Shown: positions 24,740 through 32,408 of the stretch, one piece after another
How positions within the stretch are numbered: position 1 is the stretch's first letter
Layout: each line of letters starts with the position of its first letter
DNA from: an uncultured Prevotellaceae bacterium
GTDB lineage: Bacteria > Bacteroidota > Bacteroidia > Bacteroidales > Bacteroidaceae
Assembly: GCA_902785945.1 (NCBI GenBank)
Contig: CADAAR010000030.1
Coordinates: 1 to 32,408, forward strand
Direction: 5' to 3'
DNA length: 32,408 nucleotides
Program-made: the position numbers and the translations under genes
Notes under the pieces: generated by a model
What the model was told of the DNA's origin: nothing
What the model saw: only the letters and a program-made list of their open reading frames with translations
Database searches by the model: none

Positions 24740-26320
24740 ATGAAAAAATATATAGCATTATCATTCATCGCACTCGGCTTGGGTTTGACGTCGTGTAACG
24801 ACTATCTTGACAAGCTGCCCGATGACCGAGCTGAGCTGAATTCTCAGGATAAGGTGACAAAGTTTCTGGTATCTGCATACGTCAACCATCTGCCTGACTT
24901 TCTTTTTGAGATCAGTTCAGACAACGTATTGGATAACGGTGCCACCTATACTGCCCAGCCAAATCAGGATAAGATTTACCGTTGGCAGAATGTAGAGACA
25001 GAGGGTAACGACGACCCCCGCTCACTCTGGAACAACGGTTATGCAAGTGCAGCAGTTGCCAACGAGGCCTTGGCTGCCATCGGTAATGATGCAAGTTTGC
25101 GTGGCCAGCGCGCTGAGGCATTGCTCTGCCGTGCATACGCAATGTTCCAGACGGCCAACATCTTCTGTATGGCCTACGACCCGCAGAAAGCCGATGAGTA
25201 CTTGGGTATCCCTTACCCTAAGGAGCCTGGAGTAAGCGTTGAAGAACGTGGCACCTTGCGTCAGACCTATGAGAACATCAATGCAGACATTGAAGAGGCA
25301 CTGCCACTGCTTGACGACAACCACCTGAAGGTACCCAAGTATCATTTCAACACGAAGGCTGCTTACGCTTTTGCTGCACGTTTCAACTTGTTCTATCACA
25401 ACTACGACAAGGCTATTGAGTATGCTACACGTGCACTTGGAAACAATGTAGCTGGTGTACTTCGCAACATCGCTTCCTATATGGATCTCGCTGGCGTTGA
25501 TGATATCTGCAACAACTACATGCGCTCGTCAGAACCCGCAAACCTCATGTTCCTGAACGGCTACTCCATTGCCGGACGTGCCATCTACGCCACAACCTAC
25601 CGCCGCTACTGTCAGGCGCGTGCCATCGTGAGCTACGAGACGTTCTGGGCCGACATGCCTTGGGGACTCGGTTCTAGTCCCAACACCCTTTGGATGTCCC
25701 ACATGCTCTATGGTACCAACTACGGTATCTATTATCCCAAGCAAATTGAGCAGTTCGAGATTACCGATCAGGTGAACCAGACAGGTTATCCTCATATCGT
25801 GGAGTGCATCTTCACCACTGACGAAACCCTGTTGGTACGTGCTGAGGCCTATGCACTGAAAGGAGAATTCGACAAAGCCGTTGCCGACATGAACCTTTGG
25901 GTGGGCAACCATTGCGAAAACGCAACCCGTACAGGTACCTTCAATGGTAAGAGTTATACCTCCAACCGTCCGACCTTCACGGTGGAGAACATCAACGAGT
26001 TTGTAGAGGCTGCTCCAACCATGCCCGTTGTTCCTGAGAAAGATACAGACCGTTCCTGGAAGAAGGCCATTGCTCCCCAGGGCTTCACTGTTGCAAAAGG
26101 CACTCAAGAGAACATCATCCAGTTGATTCTCCACATGCGCCGTATTGAGACCATCCATCAAGGCATGCGCTGGCTCGACATCAAGCGTTACGGCATTTCT
26201 TTCAGCCATAACATTGTTGGCGAGGATGCAATTGTGTTCAAGGCTGGCGACCTGAGAGGTGCCATCCAGCTGCCTACCGACGTCCTTGATGCAGGACTTC
26301 CCGCTAATCCACGTGACTAA
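24740..26320 (+). CDS. SusD/RagB-family nutrient-binding lipoprotein
   Basis: The substrate-binding lid of the SusCD importer. The lipoprotein signal is LSFIALGLGLTSC (Cys19), then NDYLDKLPDDRAELNSQDKV, typical of SusD N-termini. TPR-like helical pairs carry the fold (QRAEALLCRAYAMFQTANIF, NTKAAYAFAARFNLFYHNYD, DETLLVRAEAYALKGEFDKA), and the C-terminal part includes MRRIETIHQGMRWLDIKRYG, a standard SusD segment. The 526 residues fit the family. It lies between susC and the metallohydrolase gene in one operon. Confidence 0.95.
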   Translation: MKKYIALSFIALGLGLTSCNDYLDKLPDDRAELNSQDKVTKFLVSAYVNHLPDFLFEISSDNVLDNGATYTAQPNQDKIYRWQNVETEGNDDPRSLWNNGYASAAVANEALAAIGNDASLRGQRAEALLCRAYAMFQTANIFCMAYDPQKADEYLGIPYPKEPGVSVEERGTLRQTYENINADIEEALPLLDDNHLKVPKYHFNTKAAYAFAARFNLFYHNYDKAIEYATRALGNNVAGVLRNIASYMDLAGVDDICNNYMRSSEPANLMFLNGYSIAGRAIYATTYRRYCQARAIVSYETFWADMPWGLGSSPNTLWMSHMLYGTNYGIYYPKQIEQFEITDQVNQTGYPHIVECIFTTDETLLVRAEAYALKGEFDKAVADMNLWVGNHCENATRTGTFNGKSYTSNRPTFTVENINEFVEAAPTMPVVPEKDTDRSWKKAIAPQGFTVAKGTQENIIQLILHMRRIETIHQGMRWLDIKRYGISFSHNIVGEDAIVFKAGDLRGAIQLPTDVLDAGLPANPRD

Positions 26321-26342
26321 TTAATAATAGATGTATAAGATT

Positions 26343-27626
26343 ATGAAATACAAGAAGATTATAGCATTGTTCTTTGCAGGTGCACTGATCACCAGCTGTA
26401 CCAGCGATGACGTGAGTTCGGAAAGTATCTTCGACACCACCGCCCCACAGCGCAATGAGTTCGACCAGTGGTTGAAGACCAACTTTACCGACGAATATAA
26501 TATTGACTTCATTTATCGCTATAACGACAAGGAAACAGACAACACATACAACGTTGTTCCTGCTGAAGTTGATAAGGCTAAGGCCCTGGCGATTCTGGTA
26601 AAGAACGTTTGGCTTGATGCTTATGCCACTGCCGTAGGCAAGGACTTTATCAAAACCTACAGCCCACGTGTCTATCAGCTCATCGGTTCTGGTGAGTATC
26701 GTACTAATGGCGAAATCGTCCTCGGTACAGCCGAGGGTGGCCTGAAGATTACATTGTTCATGGTGAACCATTTGGATCCAAACAATCTGTATATTAATCA
26801 GACTGAGCCTTTCCGCGACCGTACTTTGACGCCGCTGGATCTTAACTTCTGGTTCTTCCACACTATGCATCACGAGTTCTGTCACATTCTGACCCAGACA
26901 AAGAACTATTCAACAGACTTCCAGCAGATTTCTGCCGGCAAGTATCACACGGGTGACTGGATCAACGTTGATGACGAAGACGCACCGTTAGAGGGCTTCG
27001 TAACTGGCTATGGCAGCAGCGAGTACAATGAGGACTTCGCTGAGATTTATGCCACCTATGTTACAAATACACCAGAAGCATGGCAGTCCATTCTGGATAA
27101 AGGTAAGGTGCTGATTAGCGAGGATTTTGCACGCGACAAGGACGGTAACTTTATTTATGAAACGGATGCTGAGGGAAATCCTATTCCTGAACTTGACGAG
27201 AATGGCAATTTCATCTATGTGACCGACGAGAACGGTGACATCGTCTACGAAAAGGATAAGGACGGAAACTATATCTTGGCTCGTGACGAAGAGGGCAATC
27301 CTATCCCGATGATTGGTGAGGATGGAAAACCAGTGAAGAAGTTGGACGATTTCGGCAACCCCGTCTATGACGTTGACTTCGAAACTGGTCAGGTCTATTA
27401 TGTCTATGAGTACGAGAAGGTACCCATGATTGAATATAAGAAGAAATCAACGAAGACCTACGACACAGCAGGTAGCGACGCCATTGAGCAAAAACTCGAA
27501 ATTATCAGAACCTATCTGAAGGAGAGTTGGAATATTGACCTTGATGTACTTCGCAATGAGGTACTGACCCGCTCTGCCAAAATTTCAAACGGTATTGACT
27601 TAGTAAACTATAAAATCAAGGATTGA
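26343..27626 (+). CDS. SusCD-associated zinc metallohydrolase lipoprotein
   Basis: A lipoprotein with a gluzincin-like zinc site, of the kind encoded next to SusC/SusD (substrate import-associated zinc metallohydrolase, Peptidase_Mx1-like). The start MKYKKIIALFFAGALITSC (26343) gives a lipobox with Cys19; an ATG four codons upstream (26331) is less likely. The zinc motif H177-E-F-C-H181 lies in FFHTMHHEFCHILTQ, and the Asn-Glu-Asp-Phe-Ala-Glu stretch about 60 residues later (EYNEDFAEIYATYV) probably supplies the third ligand. Residues 265-354 are nine tandem copies of a 10-residue repeat. The C-terminus (about 355-427) is charged. The gene is 2 bases from the DUF4302 gene. Peptide rather than glycan substrates are plausible, but unproven. 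Confidence 0.85.
   Translation: MKYKKIIALFFAGALITSCTSDDVSSESIFDTTAPQRNEFDQWLKTNFTDEYNIDFIYRYNDKETDNTYNVVPAEVDKAKALAILVKNVWLDAYATAVGKDFIKTYSPRVYQLIGSGEYRTNGEIVLGTAEGGLKITLFMVNHLDPNNLYINQTEPFRDRTLTPLDLNFWFFHTMHHEFCHILTQTKNYSTDFQQISAGKYHTGDWINVDDEDAPLEGFVTGYGSSEYNEDFAEIYATYVTNTPEAWQSILDKGKVLISEDFARDKDGNFIYETDAEGNPIPELDENGNFIYVTDENGDIVYEKDKDGNYILARDEEGNPIPMIGEDGKPVKKLDDFGNPVYDVDFETGQVYYVYEYEKVPMIEYKKKSTKTYDTAGSDAIEQKLEIIRTYLKESWNIDLDVLRNEVLTRSAKISNGIDLVNYKIKD
27135..27404 (+). repeat. nine tandem 30-bp repeats inside the metallohydrolase gene
   Basis: Nine units of 10 residues follow D-x-x-G-N-x-I/V-x-x-x: DKDGNFIYET, DAEGNPIPEL, DENGNFIYVT, DENGDIVYEK, DKDGNYILAR, DEEGNPIPMI, GEDGKPVKKL, DDFGNPVYDV, DFETGQVYYV. 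The acidic turn resembles calcium-binding loops. DNA copies differ enough that the repeat is old and kept by selection. Confidence 0.9.
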
Positions 27627-27628
27627 TT

Positions 27629-28975
27629 ATGAGAAAAGCTTTAAAATTGCTGCTTGCCTCTGTGGCAGTAGTAACATTATACACAGCCTGTACCCCTGAG
27701 GTTGACGATGCTTTCGACAAGTCCTCGGCACAGCGCATCGCTGAAACGCTCAAGGCCGATCAGCAGATTCTGGTGTCTGCTCCTAATGGTTGGAGAATGG
27801 CCATATATGGCAACACTGACTTCGGCGGCTATAACCTGTTCTTTAAGTTCGCTGCAGATAACACGGTAGAGGTTGCCAACGAGATTGCCTACAATCCCGA
27901 GGATGTAAGCACGGCTCAAGTTCGCGAGACCTCGCACTATAGCTTACAGCAGAGTGCAGGTGCAATTCTCTCATTCGACACCTATAATTCTTTATTCCAT
28001 TTCTTCTCTGATCCCGTCAATCCTTCAATGGGTAATACTGGTAAGGGGTTTGAGGCTGATCTTGAATACCGCATCATGTCGGCTAGTGCCGATAGTGTTG
28101 TACTCAAAGGAAAGAAGCACAACAAGAAACTGGTTCTTCTCCCTGTACAGCAGGGTGTCGATGTCAGCAAGTATATAGTAGATGTCAAGACGATTGAAAC
28201 TGATATGCTATGCGCCAATTTCAAGTTGACCATCGGCTCGAAAGAGTATCCTGCTACACTCAGTTACCGTAACCTGAAAATCACCACTACCAACGAAGCT
28301 GGTGAACGTAAGGACGTGAAATGCCCCTTCACCGTCACTCCTGAGGGATACGAGTTCTATGAGCCTGTAACTATCGACGGCCAGCAGTTAAAAGGCTTCA
28401 AGTATGTGCCTGCTTCACTGGACTATCCTGAATTTAGCAATGGCGACATCAAGCTGACTGCCATCGTACCACCTATCAACGAGCAGTTTATCAACAATGT
28501 CTGGTACACCTCGATGAGCAACCTCGGTGCTTTCGGACAGATGTATTGGGGATATTGCAACACCAATGTGATGCCTGTCGTCAATGGTGCTGGTCATGCT
28601 GGTACACTCGACTACTGCTATTTCGGTCTGGAAGATGGCGAATTCGGACTATGGTACATGATTATCGGTTACTGGGGATTGAACGGTTTTGATTACGAAC
28701 TCGTTGGGGAGGATCAAATTACTTTGGTCTACAATCCCAAGAAGAACAAGTACAATGCAGATACCTTCACGGGATCTGGTTGGCTCAATTTGGCAGCATA
28801 CTTCTCTGCTCCATTTGGTAATGACCAGACGGCCACACCAGTTGCAAGAACCTTCAAGATTGAAACAGACAACTTGAAAAATCCGTCATGGGTAACATTG
28901 ACCGACGTTAATAATCCAGACAACGTTATTCACATGACCGCTGCAGAGATCTACGGAGACCTCTTCAACAAATAA
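27629..28975 (+). CDS. DUF4302 lipoprotein
   Basis: A lipoprotein (LLLASVAVVTLYTAC, Cys21) of about 448 residues, the last gene of the susC operon. The start MRKALKLLLA (27629) is chosen over the TTG at 27623. The body is beta-rich: APNGWRMAIYGNTDFGGYNL, then FFKFAADNTVEVANEIAYNP, and later FKYVPASLDYPEFSNGDIKL, SGWLNLAAYF. This matches the Bacteroidetes DUF4302 family, which recurs next to HExxH lipoproteins and SusCD pairs; a surface substrate-binding role is inferred from position. It lies 2 bases after the metallohydrolase gene and is followed after 37 bases by a strong terminator. Confidence 0.85.
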   Translation: MRKALKLLLASVAVVTLYTACTPEVDDAFDKSSAQRIAETLKADQQILVSAPNGWRMAIYGNTDFGGYNLFFKFAADNTVEVANEIAYNPEDVSTAQVRETSHYSLQQSAGAILSFDTYNSLFHFFSDPVNPSMGNTGKGFEADLEYRIMSASADSVVLKGKKHNKKLVLLPVQQGVDVSKYIVDVKTIETDMLCANFKLTIGSKEYPATLSYRNLKITTTNEAGERKDVKCPFTVTPEGYEFYEPVTIDGQQLKGFKYVPASLDYPEFSNGDIKLTAIVPPINEQFINNVWYTSMSNLGAFGQMYWGYCNTNVMPVVNGAGHAGTLDYCYFGLEDGEFGLWYMIIGYWGLNGFDYELVGEDQITLVYNPKKNKYNADTFTGSGWLNLAAYFSAPFGNDQTATPVARTFKIETDNLKNPSWVTLTDVNNPDNVIHMTAAEIYGDLFNK

Positions 28976-29012
28976 GCAATCCTGCATCGTTTGATGCTGA
29001 TGTTTAATACCC

Positions 29013-29046
29013 AAGTGGCTGGTGCTTTCACACCAGCCACTTTTTT
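29013..29046 (+). terminator. intrinsic terminator of the susC operon
   Basis: A perfect 12-bp stem (AAGTGGCTGGTG / CACCAGCCACTT) with loop CTTTCA (29025-29030) is followed by a T-run. The stop of the converging gene (29049) lies directly behind it. Confidence 0.92.
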
Positions 29047-29048
29047 GT

Positions 29049-29474
29049 TTATGTCTCGCCCCGGGCCATCTCCCAACCTCGGAGCATGGCGAAATAGTCG
29101 AGAGACGAGGTGCCGTTTTCTTGGATGGCCATGGCGGCGCCGAGCATCATCCAACGGGCAGGCTGCTCCAGGGGGATGCCGAGAGGTTCGTCGGGGCCGA
29201 TGCCGGTGAGACGGGCGACGTTGGCGATGTACGCCTCGGTGTTGTTCTCACTCGACGGTGCCCAACGACGGATGATGGTACGGATGGTATAGAGACGGTA
29301 CTTGTGATAGTACGTCCGTGTGAGCAGATAGAAGGCAGCCCGCCAACCGTACTCCAATGATTTGAACTGGCAGAACGCTGAGTCCTGCTGCTGGTCTCTG
29401 AGACCTTTCCACTGATCCTTCGCCGTGCGACGGATGTTCAGCGGGTTGCAATTACGAATTCCTCGTGGTGTCAT
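29049..29474 (-). CDS. phage structural protein P5-like / lysozyme-like protein
   Basis: The 141-residue protein starts TPRGIRNCNPLNIRRTAKDQ and continues W-K-G, DSAFCQFKSLEYGWRAAFYL, YTIRTIIRRWAPSSENNTEA, IGPDEPLGIPLEQP. This is the pattern of Bacteroidetes proteins annotated as structural protein P5, which look like small lysozyme-like or transglycosylase-like domains. It has no signal peptide. It is the last gene of the leftward accessory cluster, separated from the DUF3987 gene by AGTTATTC repeats. Phage or mobile-element origin is likely; catalytic residues were not assigned. Confidence 0.7.
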   Translation of the reverse strand: MTPRGIRNCNPLNIRRTAKDQWKGLRDQQQDSAFCQFKSLEYGWRAAFYLLTRTYYHKYRLYTIRTIIRRWAPSSENNTEAYIANVARLTGIGPDEPLGIPLEQPARWMMLGAAMAIQENGTSSLDYFAMLRGWEMARGET

Positions 29475-29493
29475 AAATATAAATGTCCAAAGT

Positions 29494-29527
29494 GAATAAC
29501 TGAATAACTCGAATAACTTAAATAACT
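29494..29527 (-). repeat. four AGTTATTC spacer repeats
   Basis: On the plus strand, GAATAACT occurs at 29494-29501, 29502-29509 and 29511-29518, and AAATAACT at 29520-29527. The array fills the gap between the DUF3987 stop and the P5-like start. Confidence 0.8.
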
Positions 29528-32017
29528 AAGGTAGTTCCGGCACGACTTTACGATAGAGACCGTATTTCACATCCTCAACCACTCCGTCTTCACGGAACCT
29601 GGTGATGGCCTTCGAGGCACTGGACTGAGAGCAGCCGAAGCAATCCATGAACTGCTGCGTTCTGAACTCATCAGGCAACTTGCGGAAACACTCCTCATAG
29701 CGGGTGGTGCGCTTCCTGACCACGAACTCTTTGTTCTGGTCGGCGAAGTAGTTGAAGGCCATCTCGCCAAAGAAGAACTGCTGACAGCGGTATTGGATCT
29801 CCATTGCCAGACGGCAGAGCCGCTTATCGGTGTCATCCATCGTCAGGGTATTACTTTCCTGCCACTCCTCCCAATGGCGCATCAGGATAAACGGCAAAGA
29901 AATGCCAATGCCGTAGTACGGAATTCGCTTCAAGATGGTTCTGTCGGCTTTATCTCCATTGAACTCAGCAATTTCCAAGTGCGAAGACTGCCAGTCGTAG
30001 GTCTCGTCGTTCAGCGGTTCAATGGGGAGTTCACCCTCCACCCTATCCAGACGATAAGCCCAGGCTTGCAGCCTCTCGTTGGCACCAGGGATTATCTGCT
30101 GATGCCGTTGAGCCTTACCCCTATCAGGCAATGGGATCACAGCCAGTCGGGTGCTCATGCCAGTACCGAAATTTCGTTGATTGACTTTTCGGTGCAAGGC
30201 ATAAGGTGTGCCGGTGTATATGAAATTCCAGAACACGTTGAACATGCCAGTGATGCTCTCCTGATTGGCGTACATCTGACCGTCCTGCTCGTTGTGGAAG
30301 GCTTTCAGTTCCATGATCTCACGGTCTTTCCAGTCGCCGCCCTTATTCTGCTTCGTCACGTTATCCAACTCCGCATCAAACGAGAACATATGAAGGTGCA
30401 GAGGTTGTCCCTGTATCGTTTCAACAGCCGCATTCATGTTCATGTGTCGGATAAACTCACCCGTAGCCGTTCTGGCAGGGTGAACACGGATACCAACAAC
30501 AGGGCGCTTTAGGGCATCGCCCTTCTGGGCCTTGGTAGAGGTGGTTCGCTCTGTTCTGCCATCCTTGTAGCGGTTCACCGCATCAATCAGACATTGGTCG
30601 GCCTGAATCATCGGGTCGGCAATCTTCTTGTAGAACTTCTCCACAATATTCTTTCCCGCTCCCGGGTCACCAATGATGAAGATGCAGTAGTTCAACCTTC
30701 TTACAACCTCCGGCTCATACCAGAAATGATAGTAAGCCCTTGTCATCAGTGTGCCGAACAACGCCGCACTCGAAAACGCGGGTGGGCATTCAGAAACAGC
30801 TCCTTCATACACGGATAGACCTCTGCCATCTCCTGCAGTTCCTCCGCCCACTTATCCAGCGGCAACTGTCCGTAGATGTCCTCAGCGTCACATGGGGTCT
30901 GGCTCATCTGTGATGTCGCTTGCGATGTCACAGAGGTGCCTGACCCCTGTGTGTCGCCAACCTCAGCCAGAACCGCCTTCATCTCTTTCGATATCTTCGG
31001 CAGCCAGGGCTTTCCCTTCTTGGCATTCTCGCTCTCCTGCGCCGCCACATAGGCAGCGGCATTGGAAACGGTACGCTCCACATCCTCACCCCTCTCCTGA
31101 ATGATCGCCTGTACCCACGGCTGGGCCAGCAACGCCTTGAGGGTCTTCCGCTGGTCGCGGTCGTACATAATATAGAGGTCTCGGGCGAGCACCACGCTGG
31201 CCTCATGACGAGACACGTTATGGCCTCCTCCAAAACGCTGAGCACTCCAAGCATCACAGATGGGCTGAATGTCCTGCCCGTTCCAACTCGTGTCGATCGT
31301 GTCATCATCTACCACCTCCTGAACATCCACCTTGCTGACAGTCCCAGACCTCTGTAAATCATCCTTACGGGCCACAGCAGCAGTCTTAGTAGCACCACTA
31401 TTACCAGCCCGATACTCAGCATTGTATTTTTCAGCAAACGCTTTGTTTTCATACGCAAACAGTTTTTCTTCGTTAATACTAATGATATCTTCCGCTGTGG
31501 TCATAAAGGCCCCGCGACTGGCATCCTTGCACGACTCGTCGAGCGGCAAGCCCAGCTTTGCCGAGAAGTCCAGCTGGTTGTCGATGAGGTTGCCGACACC
31601 AGCATCCGCCGACGGGGTGACATAGACCAACACGATACGGGCCTTATCGTCGTCGGAGAGCTTTTCAAAAGCCTTGGCCCATATCTCTCTGACGTCGCCT
31701 TCCAAGTGGTCGTAGTCGGCCACTACCAGTCCGTTCAGACAGACGTGACTCTGAACGCGCCAGCAGCCCTTCACCGTACGTTTCTCACCCGTCTTCTTGT
31801 TCTCCACCTCTTTCTCCGATTCCTCGAAGGTACCGATGAAGACCATCAGCGGCAGCTGTCTCTTCTTCCGGTCGTAGAGGGCCTTGTCGCCATTGGCCAG
31901 GGCTGCCCGTGCCTCGCTGACCAGCTTAACAGTCCGGGGCGCCCTGACCAGCGCCCGGAACTGCTCTAATGTGATTACCCTTGTGGGCAAATCGAATCTT
32001 GATTGATTACAAAACAT
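29526..32017 (-). pseudogene. VirE-N (BT4734-like) / DUF3987 primase-helicase, frameshifted
   Basis: The gene would encode about 830 residues. The first frame (32017 to about 30785) starts MFCNQSRFDLPTRVITLEQF and has LPLMVFIGTFEESEKEVENK and HVCLNGLVVADYDHLEGDVR, typical of the BT4734/VirE N-terminal domain. It then has YVTPSADAGVGN, a segment on SAQRFGGGHNVSRHEASVVL, and a linker rich in Gln/Ser/Thr. The second frame (to 29526) has FGTLMTRAYYHFWYEPEVVR, Walker A IIGDPGAGKN and the DUF3987 ATPase body ending in a winged-helix-like KLPDEFRTQQFMDCFGCSQS. The joint lies near 30782-30787: adding one C in GCCCACCC would restore NAPPAFSSAALFGTLM. Related genes are common in accessory islands of Bacteroidetes. 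Primase-polymerase/helicase function is inferred. Confidence 0.82.
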
Positions 32018-32054
32018 TTGTCAATCTCGCTTGTTAGACTGTACAACTCTCTCC

Positions 32055-32387
32055 TTACTTCCAACAATCCTTTCGCCTCGCGCCGTTGATAAGATACTCG
32101 CCTTTCGGCAAGGTAGGTTCACTGATCTGAATGTCCTTGGTCAGCTTGGCCAGCTCCTTGTGGAAGAAGGCAGCCTTGTCAGCCACATCGTCCGGACATT
32201 TCAGTTCAATACATGTGAGCGGGTTCTTGCCAGTTGTGGCGTATCGCTTCGAACGGCCCACCTTCTTGACATCCTTCTGTGAAGGCTCACCCTTTTCCTG
32301 TGGGGCTATCTCAATCGAGTCATCGTCAAACACTCTGGTATTCGACTTGAAACTCTTCACGCATTTCTTTCTCTTAACGTCTTCCAT
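32055..32387 (-). CDS. small basic protein upstream of the VirE-N gene
   Basis: This 110-residue soluble protein is basic at the start (MEDVKRKKCVKSFKSNTRVF) and middle (KDVKKVGRSKRYATTGKN). It has a charged C-terminal half (CPDDVADKAAFFHKELAKLT) ending NGARRKDCWK. I do not recognise a family. A DNA-binding partner for the VirE/DUF3987 gene is possible from its position, 37 bases upstream on the same strand. The remaining bases to the window end show nothing further. Confidence 0.6.
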   Translation of the reverse strand: MEDVKRKKCVKSFKSNTRVFDDDSIEIAPQEKGEPSQKDVKKVGRSKRYATTGKNPLTCIELKCPDDVADKAAFFHKELAKLTKDIQISEPTLPKGEYLINGARRKDCWK

Positions 32388-32408
32388 GATTTCCTGAAAT
32401 TCTAACGT

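Overview
The window looks like a chromosome segment from a Bacteroidales bacterium, most likely Prevotella or a close relative. Support comes from repeated Bacteroidetes-type promoters (TTTG, about 20 bp, then TAnnTTTG), a SusC/SusD pair with lipoprotein partners, PorW- and PorX-type proteins of the type IX secretion system, a DUF4834 protein, and a short BirA without a DNA-binding domain. The genus is inferred from the gene set; I had no database search.

Left accessory region (1-5433). It holds a TetR-type regulator that has lost its helix-turn-helix, a candidate rod-shaped non-coding RNA, an unrecognised gene, and a frameshifted WYL-domain regulator behind a strongly structured leader. Next comes a recognisable plasmid replication origin: an AT-rich stretch, five iterons (the first three spaced exactly 22 bp), a promoter and a broken Rep_3-type initiator gene. 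The segment ends with a perfect 17-bp inverted repeat and short TTGTGCAA repeats next to the 3' end of tRNA-Pro(GGG). I read this as an iteron plasmid or integrative element that entered the chromosome and is decaying.

Core region (5434-21210). Rightward: aroA, a small Cys-rich membrane protein, porW, porX and tsaE. Leftward: dnaE, trxA and a small acidic protein. Rightward: psd, pssA and DUF4834, where psd and pssA make phosphatidylethanolamine in two steps. Leftward: birA and pyrH. tadA diverges from birA across a very compact symmetric promoter, and a BACON-type lipoprotein gene converges on tadA. All core reading frames are intact. A 7-bp repeat (GAGTGAA) recurs at three gene ends or loops and encodes part of PssA.

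Nutrient-uptake operon (21315-29046). susC, susD, a HExxH zinc metallohydrolase lipoprotein and a DUF4302 lipoprotein lie behind one strong promoter and end at a textbook terminator. The metallohydrolase carries nine tandem copies of a 10-residue D-x-x-G-N repeat.

Right accessory region (29049-32408). A leftward cluster has a small basic protein, a VirE-N/DUF3987 primase-helicase-like gene split by a one-base frameshift, and a phage P5-like gene. All four clearly broken genes in the window lie in the two accessory regions and none in the core.
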